From an uncultured Pseudomonadota bacterium (GTDB lineage: Bacteria; Pseudomonadota; Alphaproteobacteria; Rs-D84), in assembly GCA_902787665.1 (NCBI GenBank), contig CADAHF010000004.1, positions 2,977-39,852 of the forward strand: 36,876 bases of DNA, written 5' to 3'. A program made the translations under genes and the position numbers. Below are positions 30,340 to 36,876 of the stretch, in pieces. Below the pieces are notes generated by a model. The model did no database searches. It was given only the letters and a program-made list of their open reading frames with translations, and was not told the origin of the DNA. The number at the start of each line of letters is the position of its first letter. Position 1 is the stretch's first letter.

Positions 30340-30366
30340 TTGACAATCGGGATAAATAAATATAAT
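30340..30366 (+). promoter_or_regulatory. Promoter for tRNA-Ala (UGC)
   Basis: TTGACA (30340-30345) and TATAAT (30361-30366) with a 15-base spacer; TAATAT two bases later gives a 17-base spacer. It lies ~25 bases before the tRNA. Confidence 0.65.
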
Positions 30367-30390
30367 ATATGTGGGCTTTCAAAGAGTTTT

Positions 30391-30466
30391 GGGGTTGTAG
30401 CTCAGTTGGTAGAGCACCTGCTTTGCAAGCAGGGGGTCGTCAGTTCGAGTCTGATCAGCTCCACCA
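30391..30466 (+). tRNA. tRNA-Ala (UGC)
   Basis: Acceptor GGGGTTG, D-arm TAGCTCAGTTGGTAGAGC, anticodon stem around loop TTTGCAA (anticodon TGC, alanine), T-arm GTTCGAGTC, and encoded CCA. It is 76 bases long and fully cloverleaf-compatible. Confidence 0.97.
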
Positions 30467-30515
30467 AAACAAATGTGTATAGAAATACAAGTTCGCCAAA
30501 GGGGGTGAATCGTAT

Positions 30516-30722
30516 ATGGTAAAAGTTCTGGTTCGTGACAATAATGTTGAACAGGCATTGCGCGTTGCAAAACGTAAATCGCAAAAAGAAGGTCTGTATC
30601 GCGAAATGAAAGAACGCCAGCGTTATGAAAAACCAACAACAAAACGCAAACGTTTAAAAGAAGAAGCTGTTCGCAACGAAAAGAAACGTCAATCAAAACA
30701 GCGTATGGTTTTCGGATTCTAA
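30516..30722 (+). CDS. rpsU: 30S ribosomal protein S21
   Basis: 68 residues. The S21 pattern is clear: [20 protein letters not shown], then a [20 protein letters not shown] basic helix and [20 protein letters not shown]21 helps 30S subunits start translation at weak sites. The RBS GGGGGTG lies ~10 bases before the start. It follows tRNA-Ala by 49 bases and ends before a terminator at 30731. Confidence 0.96.
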   Translation: MVKVLVRDNNVEQALRVAKRKSQKEGLYREMKERQRYEKPTTKRKRLKEEAVRNEKKRQSKQRMVFGF

Positions 30723-30730
30723 AATATTAC

Positions 30731-30757
30731 CGCCCAATCGGGCGGTTTTGTTTTTTT
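30731..30757 (+). terminator. Terminator after rpsU
   Basis: CCGCCC-AATC-GGGCGG followed by TTTTG and eight T. It has a strong 6-bp GC stem. Confidence 0.85.
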
Positions 30758-30768
30758 TCATTTTGTGA

Positions 30769-30774
30769 TATAAT
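30769..30774 (+). promoter_or_regulatory. -10 box for the coiled-coil protein gene
   Basis: TATAAT at 30769-30774 preceded by TGTGA (an extended -10 context), ~26 bases before the start at 30801. No good -35 was found. Confidence 0.45.
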
Positions 30775-30800
30775 ATGTAAAAAGCCAAAAGGATTTTGAT

Positions 30801-31073
30801 ATGACACAACCAAAACAAACGCTTTTTAAGTTGGCGATAGATGGTTTGAAACGAAAAAAAACCGACTTAGAACAGGAAAACGCAGAACTGAGAAGAGCCA
30901 TTAATTCAACCAAGAAAAGTATGGAAGATGCGCCCTGGAACGAACAGACAGAATCAAGAAATGAAATTCGTGAATACGAAAACGATATAGAAGAAAACAA
31001 TAAAAAGATAAAAGATTTGGAAAATCAAATTCAAGAAATGATAAAAACGAATAATCTAGGGAAAGATAGATGA
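30801..31073 (+). CDS. Small coiled-coil protein of unknown function
   Basis: 90 residues, almost entirely coiled-coil: LKRKKTDLEQENAELRRAIN, then EIREYENDIEENNKKIKDLE and NQIQEMIKTN show regular heptad spacing of hydrophobics. It is very rich in E, K and N; there is no signal peptide and no membrane helix. No family is recognised. It has its own -10 box and its own terminator (31079-31100), so it is a single-gene unit between rpsU and bamA. AAAAGGATTTTGAT provides the RBS. Confidence 0.65.
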   Translation: MTQPKQTLFKLAIDGLKRKKTDLEQENAELRRAINSTKKSMEDAPWNEQTESRNEIREYENDIEENNKKIKDLENQIQEMIKTNNLGKDR

Positions 31074-31078
31074 TAAAA

Positions 31079-31100
31079 AACACCCATTTGGGTGTTTTTT
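31079..31100. terminator. Terminator between the coiled-coil gene and bamA
   Basis: ACACCCA-TTT-GGGTGTTTTTT: ACACCC/GGGTGT with six T on the + strand, and A's on the left that give T's on the reverse strand, where bamA ends. Confidence 0.8.
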
Positions 31101-31108
31101 ACTAACCA

Positions 31109-33361
31109 CTAAAATTGCGTTTCAAACGACAGCAAGAATCGGCGTTCGCGGTCATATTTGTTCATTTTTAATGGCCACCCCCAACTGAAATTCATTGGTC
31201 CCATCGGGGTGTTCCAATAAATACCGAAACCCGCCGATGTGCGCCAATCGCTGTCTATGTGGACATACGGGTCTGTGGTATTAAGATTTTTGGTTGGCGG
31301 TTTGCCCAAAATACCATAGTCCATAAATACGAACCCTTTTACCTGATACTCATCAGGGATAAATACCGGAAAGTTCAACTGAGTTGAACCATTAACTTTC
31401 CATAATCCCCCAAGTGCATAATTACCAATACGTGAACCAACACCAGCAATATCAAAACCACGTAAAGTTTCACCACCCAGGAAGTAACGATAAACACGTG
31501 ATATATAATCGCCATCCAATGATTGCAGATATCCAACGTCTAATGATGTTCGTAACTGCCAGCGGTCGTCCAAGAATTTTACCATTGCCGTAATATCACC
31601 TGAATATCTTATATATGTTTCGGTGCCACCAAACCCCGTATATGCGACACCCAAATCACCGACGATACCGGTATGAGTGTTTTGTTGGAAATTGGTGTTC
31701 AAATTATGATAACGGAAATTCGTTCCCAATGTATAAAGTTGCGCATCGTACCAACCGCCGACCTGTAAATCATAGTTTTGGTCAAAAGATGCAGACAAAC
31801 GAACAGTTTGCGACCAATGGTCTGTCAATTTCCAACCTAAACGCCCCGCAACGGTTAATGAGTCACGATCATAATTAAATGATCCCAATGATGAATAGTT
31901 ATACATAGTATACGATACATCGAATCCTGCTGATAACTGTCGACCGAAAAGGAAAGGTTCGGTAAAGCTAAACAATGCCTGCTTTTGATATTGTGCGATT
32001 GATGCGCGTAATTGCACCGTTTGCCCACGTCCCATAAAATTATTTTCGGTAATGCCAGCATCAACCATAAAACCGTTGATATTCGACCAGCCAATACCAC
32101 CAGACAATTCGCCGGTTGGTTGTTCTTCGACAGTTATATCCAAATTCATCATATTGGCATCTGCCAAACGGGTTGGTGTCATTTGCACGTTTTTGAAATA
32201 ACGGGTGCGCATAAGGTTTTGACGACCTTCTTCGATAGTTTGTAATGAAAATGGGTCACCTTCGCGCATAGGCAACATCTGTTCAATCACAGAATCAAAT
32301 GTGCGCACATTCCCCAAAATAGTGATAGTGTTCAGGTAAATACGATTTGTTTTTTGAATTTGATATGTTAAATCAACGGTTTTGCTTTCCGCATTTCGCG
32401 TTTGAACAGGTTCAACATTTATAAACGCATATCCATAATCGGCAACCGCGCCGCGTAACGCAGAAATTGTTTCGTCGATTTTAGATGCGTTGTATGTGTC
32501 GCGCGATTTTGTTTTAAGCATGCGTTCCAATTCGCGCATTGGAATATCTGGGAACGGGTTATCAATTTTAATTGTGCCGAATTTGTATTTGTCACCTTCA
32601 TCAACATCAAAGACAACAGAATAATATTCACGGTCAGGCGTAAATGTACCAGCAATATTTTTTACATTAAAGTCGACATAACCATTATTCAAATAAAACT
32701 GACGCAACAGTTGGGCATCATACTGTATGCGATCTTCGTCAAATACATCAAATTGTGTCATAAAACGCCACCAGGCATGTTCGCGCGATAATATTTCACC
32801 ACGTAATGTGCGGTCACTGAATTTTTCATTTCCAGTAAAGTCAATGTCGGTAATGTATGTGGGGTGACCTTCGCTTATTTCATAAACAACATTTACGCGG
32901 TTATCAGATAATTCGATTTTTTTCGGATCAACCTTGGTTCCAAAAAAGCCCTTGCGTTGATATATTGTCAAAATGCGCTGAACATCAGCACCAATTGTTG
33001 ATTCATCAAATGATGCACGTTCTTTTAAACGAATTTCTTTCTTTAAATCATCGGTGGATATTTCATCGTTACCTTCGATAGTTACCATGTTAATTATTGG
33101 TGCTTCGTCCAATTTTATTTTTAACACATTTCCAGACATTTGAACATCAACATGTGAAAAGTAACCACTGGATTGTAACTTTTTTGCAATTTGGTTTGTA
33201 GTTGTTGCGTTAACATTATCACCAACTTTGATGCCTGTTAAAATGCGCACAGATTCGTCATCCATACGTTTGTTGCCAGAAACATCAATGCGCGAAACCG
33301 TTGCCGCATTAGATATAATGGGCAAAAAGGCAGCAAATAAAACAAATAACAACTTTTTCAT
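31109..33361 (-). CDS. bamA: Outer-membrane assembly factor BamA
   Basis: 750 residues. The signal peptide MKKLLFVLFAAFLPIISNAA is followed by five POTRA repeats (about residues 22-420; for example VSRIDVSGNKRMDDESVRIL, INMVTIEGNDEISTDDLKK, ITDIDFTGNEKFSDRTLRG), then a 16-strand barrel starting at GELSGGIGWSN. The loop-6 motif is LRGFDIAGVG, the (V/L)RGF element required for assembly, and the protein ends RRFLLSFETQF with a terminal phenylalanine. BamA folds and inserts barrels such as those at 1534 and 2314. It is the last gene of the frr-uppS-cdsA-rseP-bamA series, 1 base after rseP. Confidence 0.96.
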   Translation of the reverse strand: MKKLLFVLFAAFLPIISNAATVSRIDVSGNKRMDDESVRILTGIKVGDNVNATTTNQIAKKLQSSGYFSHVDVQMSGNVLKIKLDEAPIINMVTIEGNDEISTDDLKKEIRLKERASFDESTIGADVQRILTIYQRKGFFGTKVDPKKIELSDNRVNVVYEISEGHPTYITDIDFTGNEKFSDRTLRGEILSREHAWWRFMTQFDVFDEDRIQYDAQLLRQFYLNNGYVDFNVKNIAGTFTPDREYYSVVFDVDEGDKYKFGTIKIDNPFPDIPMRELERMLKTKSRDTYNASKIDETISALRGAVADYGYAFINVEPVQTRNAESKTVDLTYQIQKTNRIYLNTITILGNVRTFDSVIEQMLPMREGDPFSLQTIEEGRQNLMRTRYFKNVQMTPTRLADANMMNLDITVEEQPTGELSGGIGWSNINGFMVDAGITENNFMGRGQTVQLRASIAQYQKQALFSFTEPFLFGRQLSAGFDVSYTMYNYSSLGSFNYDRDSLTVAGRLGWKLTDHWSQTVRLSASFDQNYDLQVGGWYDAQLYTLGTNFRYHNLNTNFQQNTHTGIVGDLGVAYTGFGGTETYIRYSGDITAMVKFLDDRWQLRTSLDVGYLQSLDGDYISRVYRYFLGGETLRGFDIAGVGSRIGNYALGGLWKVNGSTQLNFPVFIPDEYQVKGFVFMDYGILGKPPTKNLNTTDPYVHIDSDWRTSAGFGIYWNTPMGPMNFSWGWPLKMNKYDRERRFLLSFETQF

Positions 33362-33362
33362 A

Positions 33363-34421
33363 TTACATTAACCCAAATACACGCGCCAAATCGTTCCACA
33401 TGGTAAGCATAAACAGACCGATGATAAGGAACCAACCACATGTGATTGCAATTTCCATACCTTTACCACCAAGTTTGCGACCAATAATTGCTTCAACAAT
33501 CAATATTAATAAATATCCGCCATCCAATACCGGCAACGGTAACAAATTAATAACTGCTAGATTAACCGACAATAATGCGATTATTGAAAGCAGGGCGAAA
33601 AATCCCGCCGCCATTGCGTTTCCAGAAACCTGGGCAATAGTTATAAACGACCCCAGCTGTTTGCTGGAACGTTCGCCTGTTATGATTTGCTTTAACACAA
33701 TAAGAAGCGTTTTCGATTGGTAATATGTTTCGCGCGCCCCAGAATATATTGCGCTAAAGAATCCCTTGCGCCGAAATTCTGTTTTGCTGCCGTCGGCAAC
33801 CAAGCCCCAACGTTCTGATGGTGCAAGTTTTATATGAATAACATTTTTGCCACGTGCAATTAACACATCGGCATCGCGTGCAGAAGCCAATTCTTTGGCA
33901 ATAATTATTTCGCCCCAGTTTGTGATATGCTTGCCATCAATGTTCAAAATGTTGTCGCCCGGTTTAACGCCCGATTTAAAAGCAACACTTTCACGAATAA
34001 CTTGACCAACGACGGGCAGTTGAACCTGGCGTGGATGAAACATAAATGTCGCAGAATAAATGCCCCACGCCAAAATAAAGTTCATTGTGACGCCAGCGGC
34101 AATTATAATAAATTGTTTCCATGGGCGCACAGATAAATAATGTCCAACTTTTTTCTCTTTTGGTAATGCTTGATATTTCTTGCGATCAAACATGTCTTCT
34201 TGACCGTAAATAGAAACATAGCCCCCAAGTGGAATGCATGCAATTTGCCATTGTGTTCCGCGCCTGTCGTGCCATTTAGCAATCGCTGGACCAAAACCGA
34301 TTGAAAAAGTATTTACGCGCACACCCGCCCAGCGCGCCGCCAAAAAATGCCCCAGTTCGTGAACAAATACCACAACCCCCAGAACGATTAACAGCGCAAG
34401 AACAGTTGAAATAAAGTGCAT
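33363..34421 (-). CDS. rseP: Site-2 protease RseP
   Basis: 352 residues. This membrane zinc metalloprotease cleaves within membrane helices, releasing sigma-factor control and clearing signal peptides. HELGH (residues 21-25) binds zinc. A PDZ domain lies near the middle (VIRESVAFKSGVKPGDNILN, IDGKHITNWGEI). The second zinc motif is NLLPLPVLDGGYLLILIVEA. Membrane helices are at residues ~4-20, ~105-125, ~280-300 and ~325-345. There is one PDZ domain rather than the two of E. coli, which is normal in Alphaproteobacteria. It lies between cdsA (10 bases upstream) and bamA (1 base downstream). The expected dxr gene between cdsA and rseP is absent. Confidence 0.93.
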   Translation of the reverse strand: MHFISTVLALLIVLGVVVFVHELGHFLAARWAGVRVNTFSIGFGPAIAKWHDRRGTQWQIACIPLGGYVSIYGQEDMFDRKKYQALPKEKKVGHYLSVRPWKQFIIIAAGVTMNFILAWGIYSATFMFHPRQVQLPVVGQVIRESVAFKSGVKPGDNILNIDGKHITNWGEIIIAKELASARDADVLIARGKNVIHIKLAPSERWGLVADGSKTEFRRKGFFSAIYSGARETYYQSKTLLIVLKQIITGERSSKQLGSFITIAQVSGNAMAAGFFALLSIIALLSVNLAVINLLPLPVLDGGYLLILIVEAIIGRKLGGKGMEIAITCGWFLIIGLFMLTMWNDLARVFGLM

Positions 34422-34431
34422 TTTTGTTTCC

Positions 34432-35082
34432 TTACATCATTACAAGCCAAATCAGTGGTAACGCATAAATCCAGCCATCGAACCGGTCAAGAAAACCACC
34501 GTGCCCCGGAATTATGTTGCCAAAATCTTTTAATCCCAAGCGGCGTTTAATCCAACTGGCTGTTAAATCGCCGTATTGTGACAGTAACGAAATACTTATG
34601 CCAATCCATAATAATTGTGGTAAAAATGTATCTGTTCCCAACAATCCATAAAGTATAGATGCCAATGTTCCACAAATTATACCAGCGATTTGTCCGGCCC
34701 ATGTTTTATTTGGCGAAATCTTTTCCCACATTTTGTCGTTTCCAAACAATTTGCCAAAGAACCAGCCACCAATGTCTGCACCACAAATAATCATCAACAA
34801 CAATAACATTATCCATGGTCGAACACCAACCGCATATGCAGACAACAAAACAATAACCAACCATGCAAAAAACAACGGGAACACGATATAGTTATAATTC
34901 TTGCTTAACAATTCAGATTTAGCACGTTTTATTGCCAAACCCATTTCAACAATCATTCCCAATGCGATTATAACTGCGACCCAACGGACCGCTGGGACAC
35001 CTGCATATTGCAACAGTGCAATCAAAGCAACACCAGTTGTCATAACGATTCCGGCGATAATGCGTTTTGTTGTTTCAGTCAT
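34432..35082 (-). CDS. cdsA: Phosphatidate cytidylyltransferase
   Basis: 216 residues, shorter than the usual ~260-290. It makes CDP-diacylglycerol from phosphatidate and CTP for phospholipid synthesis. Several membrane helices are visible, and the C-terminal signature is SWIKRRLGLKDFGNIIPGHG followed by GFLDRFDG, which contains the conserved S/T-KR-KD-PGHGG-DR-D residues. The start at 35082 has GGGGGCAAATT upstream and gives MTETTKRIIAG; the longer frame to 35163 overlaps uppS. The shortness is at the N-terminal end (one fewer helix). It lies between uppS and rseP. Confidence 0.92.
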   Translation of the reverse strand: MTETTKRIIAGIVMTTGVALIALLQYAGVPAVRWVAVIIALGMIVEMGLAIKRAKSELLSKNYNYIVFPLFFAWLVIVLLSAYAVGVRPWIMLLLLMIICGADIGGWFFGKLFGNDKMWEKISPNKTWAGQIAGIICGTLASILYGLLGTDTFLPQLLWIGISISLLSQYGDLTASWIKRRLGLKDFGNIIPGHGGFLDRFDGWIYALPLIWLVMM

Positions 35083-35095
35083 AATTTGCCCCCGA

Positions 35096-35857
35096 TTATT
35101 TCTTCGCCTTGCCGGCATAGTTTGCTTTCTTGCCACCGCCAAAACGACGATTGCGGCGCGCAAATTCGTCCAGTGTGCGTTGCCAAATCTTTTCAGATTT
35201 TACCAATTCTGGCCAGTGTTCTGGAACAAACATTAATTCCGCATATGCCAATTTCCAAAGCAAGAAATTAGAAATGCGAATTTCGTTGCTGGTGCGAACC
35301 ATCAAATCGACTGGCAATAAATCGCCTGTGTCCATAAATGTTTCAAATGTTTCGCGTGTAACCGACTTGCCCGCAGCGATTGCGGCATTTGCAGCATCAA
35401 CAATTTCATCAATTCCGCCATAGTTCAACGCAAACACAACGGTGCCACCAGTATTTTCAGCCGATGATTCTTCCAATTCATCACACATTTTTGCCAAACG
35501 CTTTGGTAAACGGTCGCGTGAACCAACCACGCGATAACGAAGATTTTTCTCTAAAGCATGTTTTTTGTTTTTCTTTAATTCCGTATAGAAAAGTTCCATT
35601 AAGTAATCGACTTCTTCTTTGGAACGATTCCAGTTTTCTGTTGAAAAGATAAAGAACGTGATTGTTGTTACGCCACGTGCGATGTACCAATCAACCAGAT
35701 TTTCAAAGTTTGCAATTCCAGCCTTGTGTCCCATTAATGGTGGCAAGCCACGTGCCTCTGCCCAGCGGCGATTTCCATCGCAAATAAATGCAATATGCTT
35801 TGGTACAACAGTATTTGCAACAGGTTTGTTTTCTTTTCTTTTAAACAGTTTAAACAT
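35096..35857 (-). CDS. uppS: Undecaprenyl diphosphate synthase
   Basis: 253 residues. It builds the C55 lipid carrier for peptidoglycan and other wall polymers from farnesyl-PP and isopentenyl-PP. Motifs in order: HIAFICDGNRRWAEARGLPP (D27 binds magnesium), GHKAGIANFENLVDW, FIFSTENWNRSKEEV, FALNYGGIDEIVDA, and DLMVRTSNEIRISNFLLWKL with the ELMFVPEHWPEL end. A lysine-rich C-terminal tail (RRFGGGKKANYAGKAKK) is extra. It lies 26 bases after frr and 13 bases before cdsA on the same strand. Confidence 0.96.
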   Translation of the reverse strand: MFKLFKRKENKPVANTVVPKHIAFICDGNRRWAEARGLPPLMGHKAGIANFENLVDWYIARGVTTITFFIFSTENWNRSKEEVDYLMELFYTELKKNKKHALEKNLRYRVVGSRDRLPKRLAKMCDELEESSAENTGGTVVFALNYGGIDEIVDAANAAIAAGKSVTRETFETFMDTGDLLPVDLMVRTSNEIRISNFLLWKLAYAELMFVPEHWPELVKSEKIWQRTLDEFARRNRRFGGGKKANYAGKAKK

Positions 35858-35883
35858 GTGTGCTTCTTTTGTTCGTTGTTCAA

Positions 35884-36444
35884 TTATACAGACATAATAT
35901 CTGCTTCTTTTTCTTTTGCAATTGCATCAACTTCGGATGTTCTTGCATCAAAAACTTTTTGAATATCTTCTTCGAATTGGCGTTGGTCATCTTCGGAAAT
36001 TTCTTTATCGGTAACGGCGCGTTTGATTTTATTCATCGCATCTTGGCGAATATTACGAATAGAAATTTTTGCTTCTTCGGCGTATTTACCGGCAACCTTG
36101 GTTAAGTCTTTGCGGCGTTCTTCGGTAAGTGGTGGCAAGTTCAAGCGAATAACACCACCCGCGGTCATTGGGTTAAGTCCCAGACCGGAATCACGAATTG
36201 CCTTTTCAACAACGCCTGCATTGTTAATATCCCAAACAGTAACGGATAATGTCTGGTTGTCGGGTGTTGAAACGGTGGCCAATTGTGAAATCGGCATGTC
36301 TGAACCATATGCAGGAACGCGGACACCATCAAGCAAATGTGTTGACGCACGGCCAGTGCGCAAACCTGCAAATTCATTGCGTAAAACATCAATTGTTTGG
36401 GCTGTTTTTTGTTCAACCTCAGCTTTTAAAGCATTATAATCCAT
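35884..36444 (-). CDS. frr: Ribosome recycling factor
   Basis: 186 residues, the usual length. With EF-G it splits the post-termination ribosome. Typical segments are LRNEFAGLRTGRASTHLLDG, PISQLATVSTPDNQTLSV, VVEKAIRDSGLGLNPMTAGG, IRLNLPPLTEERRKDLTKVA and the three-helix bundle end (NIRQDAMNKIKRAVTDKEIS). GGAGAATT is the RBS. It is the first visible gene of the frr-uppS-cdsA-rseP-bamA cluster; pyrH and tsf, its usual upstream neighbours, are not seen upstream, where tRNA genes lie on the other strand. Confidence 0.97.
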   Translation of the reverse strand: MDYNALKAEVEQKTAQTIDVLRNEFAGLRTGRASTHLLDGVRVPAYGSDMPISQLATVSTPDNQTLSVTVWDINNAGVVEKAIRDSGLGLNPMTAGGVIRLNLPPLTEERRKDLTKVAGKYAEEAKISIRNIRQDAMNKIKRAVTDKEISEDDQRQFEEDIQKVFDARTSEVDAIAKEKEADIMSV

Positions 36445-36484
36445 GATAATTCTCCTTGTCTTTATGAAAGATTAGCAAATTAAT

Positions 36485-36513
36485 TTGACATTTAGCAAGA
36501 AGAAATATAAAAT
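36485..36513 (+). promoter_or_regulatory. Promoter for the tRNA-Ala/tRNA-His unit
   Basis: TTGACA (36485-36490), a 17-base spacer, TAAAAT (36508-36513). It is 12 bases before tRNA-Ala. Confidence 0.65.
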
Positions 36514-36525
36514 ATGACGCTGCAC

Positions 36526-36601
36526 GGGGTTGTAGCTCAGTTGGTAGAGCACTTGCATGGCATGCAAGGGGTCGTCGGTTCGAGTCCGATCAGCTCCACC
36601 A
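36526..36601 (+). tRNA. tRNA-Ala (GGC)
   Basis: Acceptor GGGGTTG, D-arm TAGCTCAGTTGGTAGAGC, anticodon stem TTGC/GCAA with loop ATGGCAT (anticodon GGC, alanine), T-arm GGTTCGAGTCC and encoded CCA. It is nearly identical to the UGC isoacceptor at 30391 except for the anticodon arm. Confidence 0.96.
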
Positions 36602-36635
36602 AAAAAACTCAAGTGGGATATCCCACACAAAGTTT

Positions 36636-36713
36636 GGCGGGTGTAGCTCAGTTGGTTAGAGCACTGGTTTGTGGTACCAGGTGTCGCCAGTTCGAATCTG
36701 GTCACCCGCCCCA
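36636..36713 (+). tRNA. tRNA-His (GUG)
   Basis: Acceptor GCGGGTG with an extra G at -1 (36636) facing C73, the histidine identity pair. Anticodon stem CTGGT/ACCAG with loop TTGTGGT (anticodon GTG), T-arm GTTCGAATC, encoded CCA. It probably shares a transcript with tRNA-Ala. Confidence 0.96.
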
Positions 36714-36721
36714 TAAAATTC

Positions 36722-36747
36722 AACCCCACCGTTTTGGTGGGGTTTAA
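36722..36747 (+). terminator. Terminator after tRNA-His
   Basis: AACCCCACC-GTTTT-GGTGGGGTT followed by TAATTTTATT. Perfect 9-bp stem. Confidence 0.8.
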
Positions 36748-36761
36748 TTTTATTATGACGT

Positions 36762-36876
36762 GTGACCAGATTCTTAGAAATGGATGACCGCCAGTTCGAC
36801 TATGAGTAAACGAGAACGAGCATTGCGAAGTTCGAGTGTTAACGAATGCCGCGCAGGGCAAAGCCCGAGCGAATAC
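36762..36876. repeat. tRNA-derived repeat fragments and repeat-rich edge sequence
   Basis: GTGACCAGATTC (36762-36773) is the exact reverse complement of the tRNA-His 3' arm segment GAATCTGGTCAC (36694-36705). CGCCAGTTCGA near 36789 repeats a T-arm stretch of tRNA-His in direct orientation. The remaining ~75 bases are richer in GC and in CGA/GAA words than the rest of the window. An open frame of 25 codons from ATG 36802 runs off the edge, with no RBS. This may be the border of an element or a degraded tRNA copy. Confidence 0.45.

Noticed and set aside
36472..36861. Reverse-strand open frame across the tRNA genes
   Set aside because: It is antisense to tRNA-Ala and tRNA-His; such frames are a known artefact of tRNA arrays. 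The same applies to 30379-30696 and 24545-24778.
36802..36876. Start of a coding region (MSKRERALRSSS...) running off the right edge
   Set aside because: No ribosome site, and the sequence consists of repeat-like words; only 25 codons are visible, so coding status cannot be supported.

Overview
The window reads as chromosomal DNA of an AT-rich alphaproteobacterium, probably host-associated and with a modest genome. The reasons are the frr-uppS-cdsA-rseP-bamA order, alphaproteobacterial LpxI, DnaB and TIM-type proteins, VirB8/VirB7-like secretion parts, and a cysteine-rich repeat surface protein cut by the left edge. Species-level placement cannot be made from the sequence alone; an uncultured gut alphaproteobacterium is my guess.

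Left part (1-5.7 kb): the tail of a Cys-rich surface protein, lpxI (reverse), two small outer-membrane beta-barrel proteins, an RlmD/TrmA-like RNA methyltransferase, a reverse-strand small-RNA candidate whose hairpin loops are CU-rich (anti-Shine-Dalgarno-like), a shortened S24-type regulator, a winged-helix protein and birA.

Middle (5.7-18.0 kb): a compact podovirus-like particle cluster on the + strand. It holds a SleB-like lysin, a holin-like protein, scaffold, a lysine/alanine-repeat histone H1-like protein, major capsid protein, a small capsid-associated protein, tail tubular A-like and B-like proteins, terminase, portal, a Bbp19-like protein and a membrane/coiled-coil protein. No integrase, tail fibre, small terminase or internal virion protein was seen. 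The most striking feature is that the terminase large subunit is split exactly between its ATPase and nuclease domains by a 3.3 kb reverse-strand block. That block encodes a full-length, cellular-type replicative helicase DnaB, a double-HTH regulator and an unknown protein. The start codon of dnaB overlaps the start codon of the terminase nuclease half, and the stop of the unknown gene overlaps the stop of the ATPase half. This could be a domesticated phage or gene-transfer-agent-like locus.

Right part (18.0-30.5 kb): ppiD/tpiA (divergent), grpE, a tiny lipoprotein, a five-gene reverse operon with a VirB7-like lipoprotein, two VirB8-like proteins, a periplasmic protein and YraN, then an orphan HExxH protein, rpmB with tRNA-Leu, an N-domain-less ClpB, and an LpxL-like acyltransferase with an MsbA-like ABC transporter.

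Far right (30.4-36.9 kb): tRNA-Ala, rpsU, a coiled-coil protein, the envelope/ribosome-recycling cluster frr-uppS-cdsA-rseP-bamA (reverse), then tRNA-Ala and tRNA-His, and a short repeat-rich stretch of different character at the right edge. Lipid A supply and export (lpxI, lpxL, msbA), outer-membrane assembly (bamA, ppiD) and lipid-carrier synthesis (uppS, cdsA) together indicate a complete Gram-negative envelope.
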